Below are positions 49,345 to 58,626 of a stretch of DNA of 64,000 nucleotides, in pieces. The DNA lies in contig CP143430.1 in the NCBI GenBank assembly GCA_039636795.1, positions 4,464,001 through 4,528,000 of the forward strand, read 5' to 3'. Numbering within the stretch: the first letter of the stretch is position 1; each line of letters opens with the position of its first letter. Position numbers and translations under genes: made by a program. The notes beneath the pieces were generated by a model that ran no database searches, was not told the origin of the DNA, and saw only the letters and a list, made by a program, of their open reading frames with translations. Source of the DNA: Micrococcaceae bacterium Sec5.1. Its GTDB lineage: Bacteria > Actinomycetota > Actinomycetes > Actinomycetales > Micrococcaceae.

Positions 49345-51417
49345 TTGCCCTCCCCTGAACTTTCCCGAGACGCATCCAAGCGCCCATCCGAAGGCGCATC
49401 CAGAGGCCCGTCCGCAGCCCCGTCTGTATGGAACAGCATCAATGGCCTGGCCTACGGCGGCGACTACAACCCTGAGCAGTGGCCGGAAGACGTCCGCCGT
49501 GAAGACATCGAGCTCATGAAGGAGGCGGGGGTCAATTTCCTGAGCGTCGCCATCTTCTCCTGGGGCCTGCTGGAACCCGTGGAAGGCCAGTACGATTTCG
49601 ACTGGCTGGACGACGTCATGGACAACCTCCACGAAGCGGGCATCAAGGTGGCATTGGCTACGGCTACCGCATCACCGCCCGCCTGGCTGGCCAGGAAACA
49701 CCCGGAAATCCTGCCCGTGACAGCGGAAGGAACAAGGCTGGAACGCGGCTCGCGGCGCCACTACACGCCGTCGTCCTCCGTGTACCGCAGGTACGCGACC
49801 ACCATGACGCGGGTCATCGCCGAACGCTACAAGAACCACCCGGCGCTGGCATTGTGGCATGTGGACAATGAGCTCGGCTGCCATGTTGGCGAGTTCTACG
49901 GCGAAGAAGACGCCGCCGCTTTCCGGGCCTGGCTTGAGCGCCGATACGGATCCATCGAGGCTCTGAACGAGGCTTGGGGAACGGCCTTCTGGTCCCAGCA
50001 CTACGCCACGTTCGAGGAAATCATCCCGCCCGGAGCCGCCCCCACCACGCTTAACCCGGGCCAGCAGTTGGACTTTGCACGCTTCAATTCATGGGCGTTC
50101 ATCGATTACTACCGCGCCCTGCTGCAGGTCATTCGCGAAGTCACACCGAACATCCCGGCCACCACGAACTTCATGGTCTCCAGTGCTACCAAAACCCTGG
50201 ACTACTTTGATTGGTCCAAGGACATGGACGTGATCGCGAACGACCATTACCTGGTGGCTGCCGATCCTGAACGGGAGATTGAACTTGCCTTCAGCGCGGA
50301 CCTCACGCGCGGCGTGGCCGGCGGCGAGCCGTGGATCCTGATGGAACATTCCACGTCTGCGGTCAACTGGCAGCCCCATAACCAACCGAAAATGCCCGGG
50401 GAAATGCTCCGCAACTCCCTGACGCATGTGGCCCGCGGCGCCGACGCCGTCATGTTCTTCCAGTGGCGCCAAAGCAAGGCCGGATCTGAAAAATTCCACT
50501 CGGCCATGGTTCCGCACGGCGGACGGGACACACAGGTCTGGCGCAACGTGGTGGAGCTCGGCGATGCCCTGTCCAAGGTGGAATCCGTGAAGGGTTCCCG
50601 TGTGGAATCGCGGGTTGCTTTCGTCTTTGATTACGAAGCATGGTGGGCCTCCGAGCTGGATTCGCACCCAAGCCAGGACGTGAAGTACCTGGAAACCATG
50701 CGCGCCTTCCACCGTTCCCTCTACCTGCGTGGCGTCACTGCGGACTTCGTCCACCCCTCCGACGACCTCTCCGGCTACAATCTCATTCTGGTCTGCACCC
50801 TCTACGCCGTGACGGACGCTGCCGCCGCCTCGATCGCTGCCGCAGCAGAGCGTGGTGCAACGGTCCTCATCAGCTACTTCAGCGGCATCGTGGATGAGCT
50901 GGACCACGTTCGGTTGGGTGGCTACCCGGGTGCTTTCCGCGAATTGCTGGGTATCCGAACCGAGGAATTCCACCCGCTTTTCCCGGGCAGCACACTCACA
51001 CTCAGCGATGGAACAGTTGGTTCCTTGTGGAGCGAGCACGTTCACGTGGCTGAGTCTGGGCCGGCCGAAGTTCTGGCAACCTTTACGGACTACCCGCTCG
51101 ACGGCGTCCCCGCCCTCACGCGCAGATCCACCGGCGCGGGGGCGGCTTGGTACCTCGCCACACTCCCCGACGCCGACGGCATCGATTCACTGACCGCACG
51201 ACTGTTGGAGGAATCTGGGGTGACAGCCGCTGCCGAAGCTTCTGCCGGCGTCGAACTCGTCCGACGGCGATCCGCGGACGGCCGCAGCTTCCTCTTCGCC
51301 ATCAACCACACTCGGGATGACGTGACCGTGAAGGCCGACGGCGACGAACTGCTAAGCGGAGCACGCTTCGGCGGCGTGGTCCCCGCCGGAGCCGTGGCAG
51401 TTATCGCAGAGGACTAA
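49345..51417 (+). CDS. Beta-galactosidase, glycoside hydrolase family 42
   Basis: 690 residues, TTG start with AAAGGAG five bases upstream. GH42 landmarks: LAYGGDYNPEQWPEDV near residue 35, the acid/base Glu176 in LWHVDNELGCH, and the nucleophile Glu334 in WILMEHSTSAVNWQ, then the trimerisation domain (about 410-620) and a C-terminal beta domain. No signal peptide: it cleaves imported beta-galactosides in the cytoplasm. GH42 enzymes act on galactan side chains of RG-I as in Bacillus YesZ and GanA. An unconserved Ser/Arg-rich head of about 28 residues precedes the domain. Confidence 0.95.
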   Translation: MPSPELSRDASKRPSEGASRGPSAAPSVWNSINGLAYGGDYNPEQWPEDVRREDIELMKEAGVNFLSVAIFSWGLLEPVEGQYDFDWLDDVMDNLHEAGIKVALATATASPPAWLARKHPEILPVTAEGTRLERGSRRHYTPSSSVYRRYATTMTRVIAERYKNHPALALWHVDNELGCHVGEFYGEEDAAAFRAWLERRYGSIEALNEAWGTAFWSQHYATFEEIIPPGAAPTTLNPGQQLDFARFNSWAFIDYYRALLQVIREVTPNIPATTNFMVSSATKTLDYFDWSKDMDVIANDHYLVAADPEREIELAFSADLTRGVAGGEPWILMEHSTSAVNWQPHNQPKMPGEMLRNSLTHVARGADAVMFFQWRQSKAGSEKFHSAMVPHGGRDTQVWRNVVELGDALSKVESVKGSRVESRVAFVFDYEAWWASELDSHPSQDVKYLETMRAFHRSLYLRGVTADFVHPSDDLSGYNLILVCTLYAVTDAAAASIAAAAERGATVLISYFSGIVDELDHVRLGGYPGAFRELLGIRTEEFHPLFPGSTLTLSDGTVGSLWSEHVHVAESGPAEVLATFTDYPLDGVPALTRRSTGAGAAWYLATLPDADGIDSLTARLLEESGVTAAAEASAGVELVRRRSADGRSFLFAINHTRDDVTVKADGDELLSGARFGGVVPAGAVAVIAED

Positions 51418-51442
51418 CCGAAGCAGATAGCGCCAACGCAAA

Positions 51443-51487
51443 AACCGCGCCCGGGCGGATCACGAATGATTCGCCCGGGACGCGGTT
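51443..51487. terminator. Bidirectional terminator between convergent genes
   Basis: AACCGCGCCCGGGCG (51443-51457) pairs with 51472-51487 apart from one bulged base, loop of 14; A-rich on the left and TTCTTTG on the right, so it can serve both the GH42 gene and the convergent binding-protein gene. Confidence 0.8.
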
Positions 51488-51510
51488 CTTTGATGCATTG
51501 ATGCCGGAAG

Positions 51511-52899
51511 CTAGGCTCCGATCGCGGACTTCATCTCGTCCACGGCCTTCTTACCGGCTTCCTCGGTGGAGAGCCTGTTGAACAGGACTTCCGAGGAGTA
51601 GCGCTTGATGATTTCCTGAATGGCACCTGCACCCTTGGGCGGTGCGGCCGGAGCTTCACCGAGCTCGGGCTGGATCTCACTGATGAAGTTGACCACCTTG
51701 GTGTCCGCCGTCGCCAGTTTGGGAGCGATTGCATCGCGGACGTCCGAGTTGGGGTAAACGCCGCGGTCAGCCAGCAGAATTTCGCCGGCCTTGACGTTGT
51801 TCGTCAGGAAGTCGATGAACTTGGCCGTCTCTTCAGGGTGCTTGGTCCTGGAGGATGCTGACCAGAACTGGGAAGCCTTGTACCAAAGCTTCGTATCAGT
51901 GGCCTTGCCCGTCTTGGAGGGGAAACGAAGGATCTGCAGTTCGCCGCCCGCAGCTTTCTCGAGCGCCGGCAACTGGTTGGACCACCAGAACGCCATGCCG
52001 TTCTTGCCGGTTGCCAGGCCACTCTGATCCAGTGGAGCAGCCTCGGCCTCAACAATTTCCGATGCCGACGGAACAGCCTTTTTCTCGCTGAGTTCCTTCA
52101 GGAAGTCCCAGTAGCCTGCGACGTCCGAGGGCTCGAAACCAAGCTTGCCGTCCTGGGTATAGAGTGACTTGCCGTTCTGACGCAGCCACACACCCAGGGA
52201 CGCCTCATCGGTACCGTATGCAGCAGCCCCGTAGGTTCCCTTGGGAGAGTTGGCCGTGACCTCCGCGGCAATGCGCTCGAAGTCTTCCCACGTCCAGGTC
52301 TTGTCGTCCGGAAGAGCGACGCCCGCAGCCTTGAAAACAGCCGGGTTCGCGAGGATGGTGGCAGCGTTGATGCCTGCTGCAATACCAGTGAGTCCCTTGG
52401 AACCCTTGCCAGCATTCAGCGCGGCTTCGTCCAGCTTGGACGTGTCGATCTTGTACTTGGACAGATCCAGGAGCGCTCCACGAGTGGAGTACTCGGTGAT
52501 GTACTTTTCGTCCATCTGGATGATATCCGGAGCGTCATTGGCAGCAACTTGGGTGGCCAGCTTGTCCCAGTAGCCACTCCAGTCGCCATACTCGGCCTTG
52601 ATCTTGATGTTGGGATTCTCGGCTTCAAAAGCCGCGATGGCTTGCTGCGTCAATTGCGCCCGCTTGTCGCCGCCCCACCAGGAAAAGCGGAGTTCCACCT
52701 TGCCGTCGGCACTCTTTTGTTCTGCTCCACTGCCACATGCGCTGAGCGCCAGAACGGCAGCAGCTGTGGCAGCGATGATTGCGGAGGCGCGAAGCCGCCG
52801 CTTGGACCGCTTGGCCTTGGGTTCCGATGCGTGGGCTTTGGAAGAACCTGCGGAAGCACCTGCAGGGGCGATTCCTTCACCCTTTGGAAATACCGGCAC
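51511..52899 (-). CDS. Sugar ABC transporter substrate-binding lipoprotein
   Basis: 462 residues; GTG start with GGAG seven bases upstream. An unusually long basic head (about 35 residues, SEPKAKRSKRRLRAS) precedes the signal helix and lipobox LSACGS near residue 54. CUT1 family pattern: LRFSWWGGDKRAQLTQQAIAAFEAENPNIKI, IIQMDEKYITEY, GINAATILANPAVFKAAG. Third gene of the operon behind two permeases, with its own operator at 52937-52950. Ligand unknown; the divergent hydrolase and oxidoreductase suggest a modified plant oligosaccharide. Confidence 0.93.
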   Translation of the reverse strand: MPVFPKGEGIAPAGASAGSSKAHASEPKAKRSKRRLRASAIIAATAAAVLALSACGSGAEQKSADGKVELRFSWWGGDKRAQLTQQAIAAFEAENPNIKIKAEYGDWSGYWDKLATQVAANDAPDIIQMDEKYITEYSTRGALLDLSKYKIDTSKLDEAALNAGKGSKGLTGIAAGINAATILANPAVFKAAGVALPDDKTWTWEDFERIAAEVTANSPKGTYGAAAYGTDEASLGVWLRQNGKSLYTQDGKLGFEPSDVAGYWDFLKELSEKKAVPSASEIVEAEAAPLDQSGLATGKNGMAFWWSNQLPALEKAAGGELQILRFPSKTGKATDTKLWYKASQFWSASSRTKHPEETAKFIDFLTNNVKAGEILLADRGVYPNSDVRDAIAPKLATADTKVVNFISEIQPELGEAPAAPPKGAGAIQEIIKRYSSEVLFNRLSTEEAGKKAVDEMKSAIGA

Positions 52900-52936
52900 T
52901 GTTGTCTCCGATCCTCTTTGATCTTGATACGAATGA

Positions 52937-52950
52937 GAAAGCGTTTTCTT
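52937..52950. promoter_or_regulatory. LacI-type operator upstream of the third binding protein
   Basis: GAAAGCGTTTTCTT, 37 bases before the GTG start; the larger GAGAAAGCGTTTTCT (52935-52949) is identical to that at 55168-55182. Lies in a 153-base gap with no gene. Confidence 0.65.
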
Positions 52951-53052
52951 GCGTGGGTTTTATGCTACAAGTCACAATCTTGTATGACAAGATCCCAGCT
53001 TGTATTACTTGTCGGGCGGAAGCCCTGGACTTCCACTCAGTACGTCGACGTC

Positions 53053-53985
53053 CTATTTGATGCCGGTGGTTGCGATGCCTTTGATGAGGAACCGCTGGCC
53101 GAACAGGAAGACAAGGAACACAGGGAACAGGGACACGATGGACATCGCGAAGAGCGATCCCCAACTGGTGGCGGACTGCGAATCAACGAAAGCGCGAAGC
53201 GCTACGGGGACCGTAAACATGTCCGGATCAGTGAGGTAGATAAGTGCACCGAAGAAGTCGTTCCACGTCCAGATGAAAGTGAAGATCGTGGTGGTGGCGA
53301 GGGCCGGAACCATCAAAGGCAGAATGACACGGAGGAAAATCCTCGGGTGGCCGGCGCCGTCAATGCGGGCAGCCTCATCCAATTCCTTCGGAATGCCACG
53401 GATGAACTGGACCATGAGGAACACAAAGAACGCGTCCGTGGCCAGGAGCTTTGGCACGATGAGCGGCCAGAAAGTGTTCACCCAACCGATCTGCGAAAAC
53501 AGGATGTACTGCGGCACGATCACAACATGGAATGGCAGCATGATGGTCAGCAGCATGATTCCGAAGAACAGCTTTTTGCCGCTGAACTGCAGCCGGGCGA
53601 AGGCATAGGCGGCCATGGAGCACGAGATCAGGTTTCCGAGGATCGAGCCGAGTACGACGATGGCGGAGTTGATCATGTAATGCCCGAAGGGGTGCGTCAG
53701 CGCAGACCAACCATCGGTGTAGTTGCTCATTTCCAGGTTGTTCAGCCAAAGGCCGGGTTCGCGGAAGATGAGGTCATTGGGCCGCAGCGAGGAAACAACC
53801 ATCCACAGCAGCGGGTAGATCATGATCCCGCCAACGAGGATCAAGATGGCGTGCTTGATGAGTCCCTTGATGCGGGCGTTCCGGCTGAAAGCCAGGCTTC
53901 CTGGCGATTCACGGCGGCGCGGGCTTTTGCTGGTCTTGCTGCTTTGGCCCTCAGCGGCGGCGGGGAGGGTCTGGATTTTAGTCAT
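53053..53985 (-). CDS. Sugar ABC transporter permease, MalG-like
   Basis: 310 residues from ATG 53985; the frame is open further upstream but only inside the other permease gene. Six transmembrane helices, EAA motif RGIPKELDEAARIDGAGHPRIFLRVILPLM near residues 200-229. Overlaps the end of the MalF-like gene by eight bases. Very similar to the permease at 45945 (same EAA block), indicating related transporters. Confidence 0.94.
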   Translation of the reverse strand: MTKIQTLPAAAEGQSSKTSKSPRRRESPGSLAFSRNARIKGLIKHAILILVGGIMIYPLLWMVVSSLRPNDLIFREPGLWLNNLEMSNYTDGWSALTHPFGHYMINSAIVVLGSILGNLISCSMAAYAFARLQFSGKKLFFGIMLLTIMLPFHVVIVPQYILFSQIGWVNTFWPLIVPKLLATDAFFVFLMVQFIRGIPKELDEAARIDGAGHPRIFLRVILPLMVPALATTTIFTFIWTWNDFFGALIYLTDPDMFTVPVALRAFVDSQSATSWGSLFAMSIVSLFPVFLVFLFGQRFLIKGIATTGIK

Positions 53986-54922
53986 CGTAGAACACCCAAT
54001 ACTTTGAAGCGATGAAGTTGATGGCAGTGAAGGCGCCGATAATGACCAGCAGGAACCAGGCCATCGCGGAGGCGTAGCCCATATCGAACTGACCGAAGCC
54101 CTTCTGGTACAGGTACAGCGTGAAGAACATGGTGGAGTCGGACGGTCCGCCGTTGCCGCCAGAGACGATAAACGCCTGCGTGAATGACTGGAACGAACCA
54201 ATGATTTGCAGCACCAGGTTGAAGAAGATGATGGGGCTCAGCATCGGCAGCGTGATCCGCCAGAACTTCTGCAAGGTGGTGGCGCCGTCAACTTCAGCGG
54301 CCTCGTAGTACATGTTCGGGATCTGGCGCAGGCCCGCCAGGAAGATGATCATGGGGCTGCCGAACGTCCAGACGTGCAGCAGGATGATGGAGCCGAGCGC
54401 CGTGTTGGGATCCGAGATCCAGCCAGGCCCCTGGATGCCGATCATGGCGAGGACCTGGTTCACAAGGCCGGTGGTGCCGAAGATCTGTTTCCAAAGAATC
54501 GCAACAGCCACAGATCCGCCCAGCAACGACGGCAAGTAGAAGATGGAGCGGTAGAACGGAAGGCCACGAAGCCCTTTGTCCAGGACCAGCGCGATCACCA
54601 GGGCCACAGCCAGTTGGAGCGGCACGCCTACCAGCACATATGTGAAGGTGACGCGCAGGGAATTATGCAGGCGGGCATCGCCGAACATGCGGACGAAGTT
54701 GTCGATTCCCACCCATTGCGGTGGTTGCAGAAGGTTGTAGTCCGTGAAGGACAGGTACAACGACATCAGCATCGGACCCACGGTGATGACCACGAGGCCG
54801 ATCAGCCACGGAAGCAGGAAAACATAGGCGGCCTTGTTGTCGCGCCCGTTCGCTTTCTTCTCCTCCTTGGTCATGGGCCCCTTGCGGCGGGACATCGTGG
54901 AGAGTTCGCCGATGGCGCTCAT
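53978..54922 (-). CDS. Sugar ABC transporter permease, MalF-like
   Basis: 314 residues, GGAGGG before the ATG. Six transmembrane helices (AAYVFLLPWLIGLVVITVGPM first) and the EAA motif IPNMYYEAAEVDGATTLQKFWRITLPML near residues 212-239. First gene of the third importer operon. No ATPase gene follows; a shared MsiK-type ATPase is inferred. Confidence 0.94.
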   Translation of the reverse strand: MSAIGELSTMSRRKGPMTKEEKKANGRDNKAAYVFLLPWLIGLVVITVGPMLMSLYLSFTDYNLLQPPQWVGIDNFVRMFGDARLHNSLRVTFTYVLVGVPLQLAVALVIALVLDKGLRGLPFYRSIFYLPSLLGGSVAVAILWKQIFGTTGLVNQVLAMIGIQGPGWISDPNTALGSIILLHVWTFGSPMIIFLAGLRQIPNMYYEAAEVDGATTLQKFWRITLPMLSPIIFFNLVLQIIGSFQSFTQAFIVSGGNGGPSDSTMFFTLYLYQKGFGQFDMGYASAMAWFLLVIIGAFTAINFIASKYWVFYDD

Positions 54923-55309
54923 CGCTTCCCTCCTGCCTGACCGCGAACGCCTTTCGGCGTCCCCGTGTGTTCATAAGCGGCCATGTGGTCTCCTTTGGTC
55001 ATCGTGGCCATCCACGGAGTACGAGTGTGGTTGATGCTTGCCTTCCGGGACGCCGCCGTTCTCCTGGCGGTACCCCTTGACACACCGGGATACAGGTCCT
55101 GGTAATCAGCGGCTCCGTACCAAAGTAAACGCTTTCTTGACCCATGTACAGCCTTTTGCTAATTTTTGAGAAAGCGTTTTCTGACGAAGCCGCCCAGACC
55201 CGTTTACACGCGACCCGTTTACACACACCAAGAAGTCCGGCGTGCGCTTTCGCGCATCATCCGCACCGAAAAGGCAGGACACCATTGTTCCCCAAGCACG
55301 GCGACTGCC
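54923..55309. promoter_or_regulatory. 387-base divergent regulatory region with two LacI-type operators
   Basis: No gene is supported here. GTAAACGCTTTCT at 55125-55137 and GAGAAAGCGTTTTCTG at 55168-55183 are operator palindromes 43 bases apart. A 13-base direct repeat GACCCGTTTACAC occurs at 55197-55209 and 55212-55224. An in-frame TTG at 55166 could extend the hydrolase but would translate the operator. Confidence 0.6.
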
Positions 55310-56530
55310 ATGACCACTGCTGACATGGCCGCAGCGCCCACCCGCCCCAGCGCTCTTGAGCGCTACGAGGATTGGCCCGCTTACGTTGCCCGGCATCCCT
55401 TCGCGGCAGCCTCTCCAAGTGCCCAGCAGCTTGCCGACACACTCGGAGTTCCAGCTATTGGCCCGGCTCCCGAATACAGCGTGGACTCGGAAACCGAACA
55501 CGACGGCGTCATCACCTCCCGCCTGTCGTGGCAGCTTGGATTCGGGCCAAGAACCTCGGCTTGGTTCGTGCGGCCGGCTGGCTCCATAGGCCCGCTGCCC
55601 GGGATACTGGCTCTTCACTGCCATGGTGGGATCAAATCCCATGGCGCGGAGCGGCTGGTGTTACTTCCACAAGACGAAGAGAACGACGCCGACGCCACCA
55701 CGGGGAGCGGGTTCGGTCCCGTGCCGGCCCAGTTGCGGGAAAAGCTCTACGGTGGGCGGTCCTTCGCTACGTGGCTTGCCCAGCAGGGTTTCGCCGTCCT
55801 GGCGCACGACGCCTTCATGTGGGGCAGTCGCGGCTTCGGCCTGGAAACCCAGCCGTGGCGGACGGCCCAGGCCGTCAACGGCCGGCAGGCACTGTGGCGG
55901 GAGGCCGGCGTCGAACCTTCCGCGACGGATCTTTACAACGCAGCGGCGGCGGACCACGAACAGACTGTGGCGAAAGCCGCGACGCTCCTGGGCAGCAGCA
56001 TCGCCGGAACGGTGGCGCATGATGATCTCGCGGCGCTTGGCATCCTGGCGTCCCTCCCTGGAGTGGATGCGGAACGCCTTGGATGCACAGGATTTTCAGG
56101 TGGAGGCGGCCGGGCCATGGTGCTCGCCGCGCTCAGTCCCCTGATCCGCAGCTATGTGGTCACGTGCATGATGACCACCTTCGCTTCACTCCTCCCCGCC
56201 TACCTCGACGCACATTCCTGGCTGCTCCACTCCCCCGGCCTGTCAAAGCTTGGGGATTGGCCGGATCTTGTGGCGCGTTCAACTGCCGGCGCTGTCCTGG
56301 TCCAGTACGCACTTGCCGACGAACTGTTTCCAGAGGCAGGAATGCGCGACGCAGATGCCCACCTTTCGCAGCTGATGCCGCCAGGGCGGTACACAGGCAG
56401 CTTTTGGCCCGAGCCCCATGTTTTTTCCACCGCCATGCAGGAAGAGGCGGCAGCTTTTCTCTCCTCCAACCTCCAGGCCAACGCAGCCCCTGGTTTCCCC
56501 ACAACTGATCCCGCTAGGACAGCACTATGA
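55310..56530 (+). CDS. Alpha/beta hydrolase (dienelactone-hydrolase / acetyl-esterase-like)
   Basis: 406 residues from ATG 55310, the first start past the operators; the ribosome binding site is weak. Nucleophile in LGCTGFSGGGGRA near residue 265, acid in YALADELFP near 333, His in PEPHVFSTA near 370. Blocks LALHCHGGIKSHG and FAVLAHDAFMWGSRGFG are typical of esterase-like Abhydrolase families acting on modified sugars. No signal peptide. Its ATGA overlap with the next gene indicates coupling with the Gfo-PmoA fusion. The exact substrate is unknown. Confidence 0.78.
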   Translation: MTTADMAAAPTRPSALERYEDWPAYVARHPFAAASPSAQQLADTLGVPAIGPAPEYSVDSETEHDGVITSRLSWQLGFGPRTSAWFVRPAGSIGPLPGILALHCHGGIKSHGAERLVLLPQDEENDADATTGSGFGPVPAQLREKLYGGRSFATWLAQQGFAVLAHDAFMWGSRGFGLETQPWRTAQAVNGRQALWREAGVEPSATDLYNAAAADHEQTVAKAATLLGSSIAGTVAHDDLAALGILASLPGVDAERLGCTGFSGGGGRAMVLAALSPLIRSYVVTCMMTTFASLLPAYLDAHSWLLHSPGLSKLGDWPDLVARSTAGAVLVQYALADELFPEAGMRDADAHLSQLMPPGRYTGSFWPEPHVFSTAMQEEAAAFLSSNLQANAAPGFPTTDPARTAL

Positions 56531-58626
56531 CTTCGCCCTCAACGGCCGCCGGCACCAACGTGGCCATTCCCAACCAACTGCCCCGGGTAGCACTCGTTGG
56601 CGTTCACGGATTCGGCGAAAGGCACCTTGACAACCTCCGTCGGCTTGGTTCTGCCGGAATGCTTGAACTAGTAGCTGTTGCCGATCCAATGCCGCCGGCC
56701 CAGGACCAGTTGCCTCCTGAGGTGGGCGTCTACAGTTCCCTGGAGGAGCTGCTGGCTGCGGGAAGAGCCCCCGACGTCGTCATCATTTCCACCCCTATCC
56801 AAACCCACGCCCCGCTGGCCCTCACAGCGCTCGGGGCAGGCGCCAACGTTTACCTCGAAAAGCCTCCCGTGGCTTCCATGGCGCAATACGAAAGCGTGCT
56901 TGCAGCGGCGGCGAGCGCCGGGCGGCTGGTTCAAGTCGGTTTCCAGAGCCTTGGTTCGCACGCCCTTCCCGCCATTGAAAAGTTTGTGGCCTCGGGGGAA
57001 ATCGGCGAGGTCCGCGGCATCAGCGCCACCGGTCTATGGCTCCGGACCAAGGGCTACTTCAAACGCTCCCGCTGGGCCGGTAAGCGAAGCCTGAACGGCA
57101 CGGATGTGGTGGACGGCGTGGCGACGAACGCCTTGGCACACGCTGTGGCTACTGGGCTGCGACTCGCAGGTGCAAGGACCCTTGCCGACGTCGAATTGGT
57201 CGAAACTGACCTATACCGTGCGAATGACACCGAGAGCGATGACACTTCCGTGATCAGGGTTCGCACCACGACTGGCACTGTGCTGACCTGTGCCTTGACG
57301 TTGTGCGCACCCGTGCAGTCAGCGCCATCGGTGACCATCTACGGCACACTCGGGCAGATCACGCTTTCCTACACGGAAGACAGTGTGGAGGTCACCACTC
57401 CCAGCGGGGTCCGGACTGAGACTTTCGGGCGGACGGACCTGTTGGAAAACCTCTTGTCAGCACGGACCGAACAAGATCTGCTGAGCCCCCTGAGTGGAGC
57501 CGGCGCCTACATGTCCGTGCTGGAAGCGGTACGAACCTCGGACGCACCCACGCTCATCCATCCAGACCATGTGACATGGCTGGGTGACGGCGACGACGCC
57601 CATGCCGTGGTGCAGGGCATCGAATCGTGGATCCGCCGCGCCACCCTGGGGCAAGCCACTTTCGCGGAACTCGGGGCGCCGTGGGCGGCGAGTACCGCTG
57701 CAGCAGTCAAGCCAGAACTGAAGGTCAACGGCAAAGCCGTCGCCACCCTGCAGGACGGCTCGGCCATCCGGCCAACCTCCTCTCCGCGTCCATACCTCCA
57801 TCCCGTCCGAACCCTTGCCGGCACGGTCGTAAGCGACCACATCCCGGAAGACCATGTGTGGCACCTTGGAGCAGGGGTCGCAATCCAGGACGTGGATGGT
57901 ATCAATTTCTGGGGTGGCCGGACCTACACCCGCGACGCCGGAGCTTACGTCTGGCGCAAGGACCACGGCCGCGTGGTCCTTGAGTCTGCCGAGCACAGGG
58001 ATAGCGCCGACCTCGGAGATGGCGCCGTACACATGGATGGCGAGCGGCACGAACTGTTGAGCTGGGTGGGCCCTGACGGTACCCCTGTCCTCCGCGAACA
58101 GCGCGAGTGGCACTGGGCCGCCGTCGGGAATTCTGCCTGGCAGCTGACGCTGGACTTCACGCTCGAATCCGCCACGGGACGCCCGGTGCTGCTGGGCAGC
58201 CCAGGTTCCAACGGACGGGCGCAGGGCGGTTATGGCGGCTTCTTCTGGCGCCTGCCGAGGGTTAGCGACGCGACCATCTGGACCCCTGATTCGCGTGGTG
58301 AAGATGCCGTACATGGCAGCGTCGCGCCCTGGTTGGCTTGGTCAGGAACTTTCGACGCCGCAACGGGCAGCGGTCAGACTGCAGGCGATCCGGGTCTGGG
58401 CCATCCGGCCACGCTCGTATTCCTTGCATCGCCCCAAGCGCCGGACCCCTGGTTCGTTCGGCACTCAGGCTATCCGGGCGTGGGGCTGTCCTTGGCGTGG
58501 GAATCGCCGGTGGCCGCAGAACCCGGCCGCCCTGTGCATCGCACGGCCAGGGTGCTCATTGCCGATGGCTTCCTTGCCACTCAAGACATTGAACAGCTCA
58601 TTTCAACCCAGGGGGACCCAGCATGA
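56527..58626 (+). CDS. Fusion of Gfo/Idh/MocA oxidoreductase and PmoA-like (DUF6807) domain, copy 2
   Basis: 699 residues, colinear with the protein at 39968. Rossmann start ALVGVHGFGERHLDNLRRLG, EKPPVASM near residue 117, RAND(T)ESDDTSVIRVRT, then from about 420 the PmoA-like part: RPYLHPVRTLAGTVVSDHIP, EDHVWHLGAGVAIQD, NFWGGRTYTRDAGAYVWRKD, GGYGGFFWRLP. Four-base overlaps on both sides tie it to the hydrolase and the creatinase-fold protein. An oxidative step on a plant-derived sugar is inferred from the domains. Confidence 0.88.
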   Translation: MTSPSTAAGTNVAIPNQLPRVALVGVHGFGERHLDNLRRLGSAGMLELVAVADPMPPAQDQLPPEVGVYSSLEELLAAGRAPDVVIISTPIQTHAPLALTALGAGANVYLEKPPVASMAQYESVLAAAASAGRLVQVGFQSLGSHALPAIEKFVASGEIGEVRGISATGLWLRTKGYFKRSRWAGKRSLNGTDVVDGVATNALAHAVATGLRLAGARTLADVELVETDLYRANDTESDDTSVIRVRTTTGTVLTCALTLCAPVQSAPSVTIYGTLGQITLSYTEDSVEVTTPSGVRTETFGRTDLLENLLSARTEQDLLSPLSGAGAYMSVLEAVRTSDAPTLIHPDHVTWLGDGDDAHAVVQGIESWIRRATLGQATFAELGAPWAASTAAAVKPELKVNGKAVATLQDGSAIRPTSSPRPYLHPVRTLAGTVVSDHIPEDHVWHLGAGVAIQDVDGINFWGGRTYTRDAGAYVWRKDHGRVVLESAEHRDSADLGDGAVHMDGERHELLSWVGPDGTPVLREQREWHWAAVGNSAWQLTLDFTLESATGRPVLLGSPGSNGRAQGGYGGFFWRLPRVSDATIWTPDSRGEDAVHGSVAPWLAWSGTFDAATGSGQTAGDPGLGHPATLVFLASPQAPDPWFVRHSGYPGVGLSLAWESPVAAEPGRPVHRTARVLIADGFLATQDIEQLISTQGDPA

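Noticed and set aside
53986..54201. N-terminal extension of the MalG-like permease
   Set aside because: Lies entirely inside the MalF-like permease gene; normal length is obtained from 53985.
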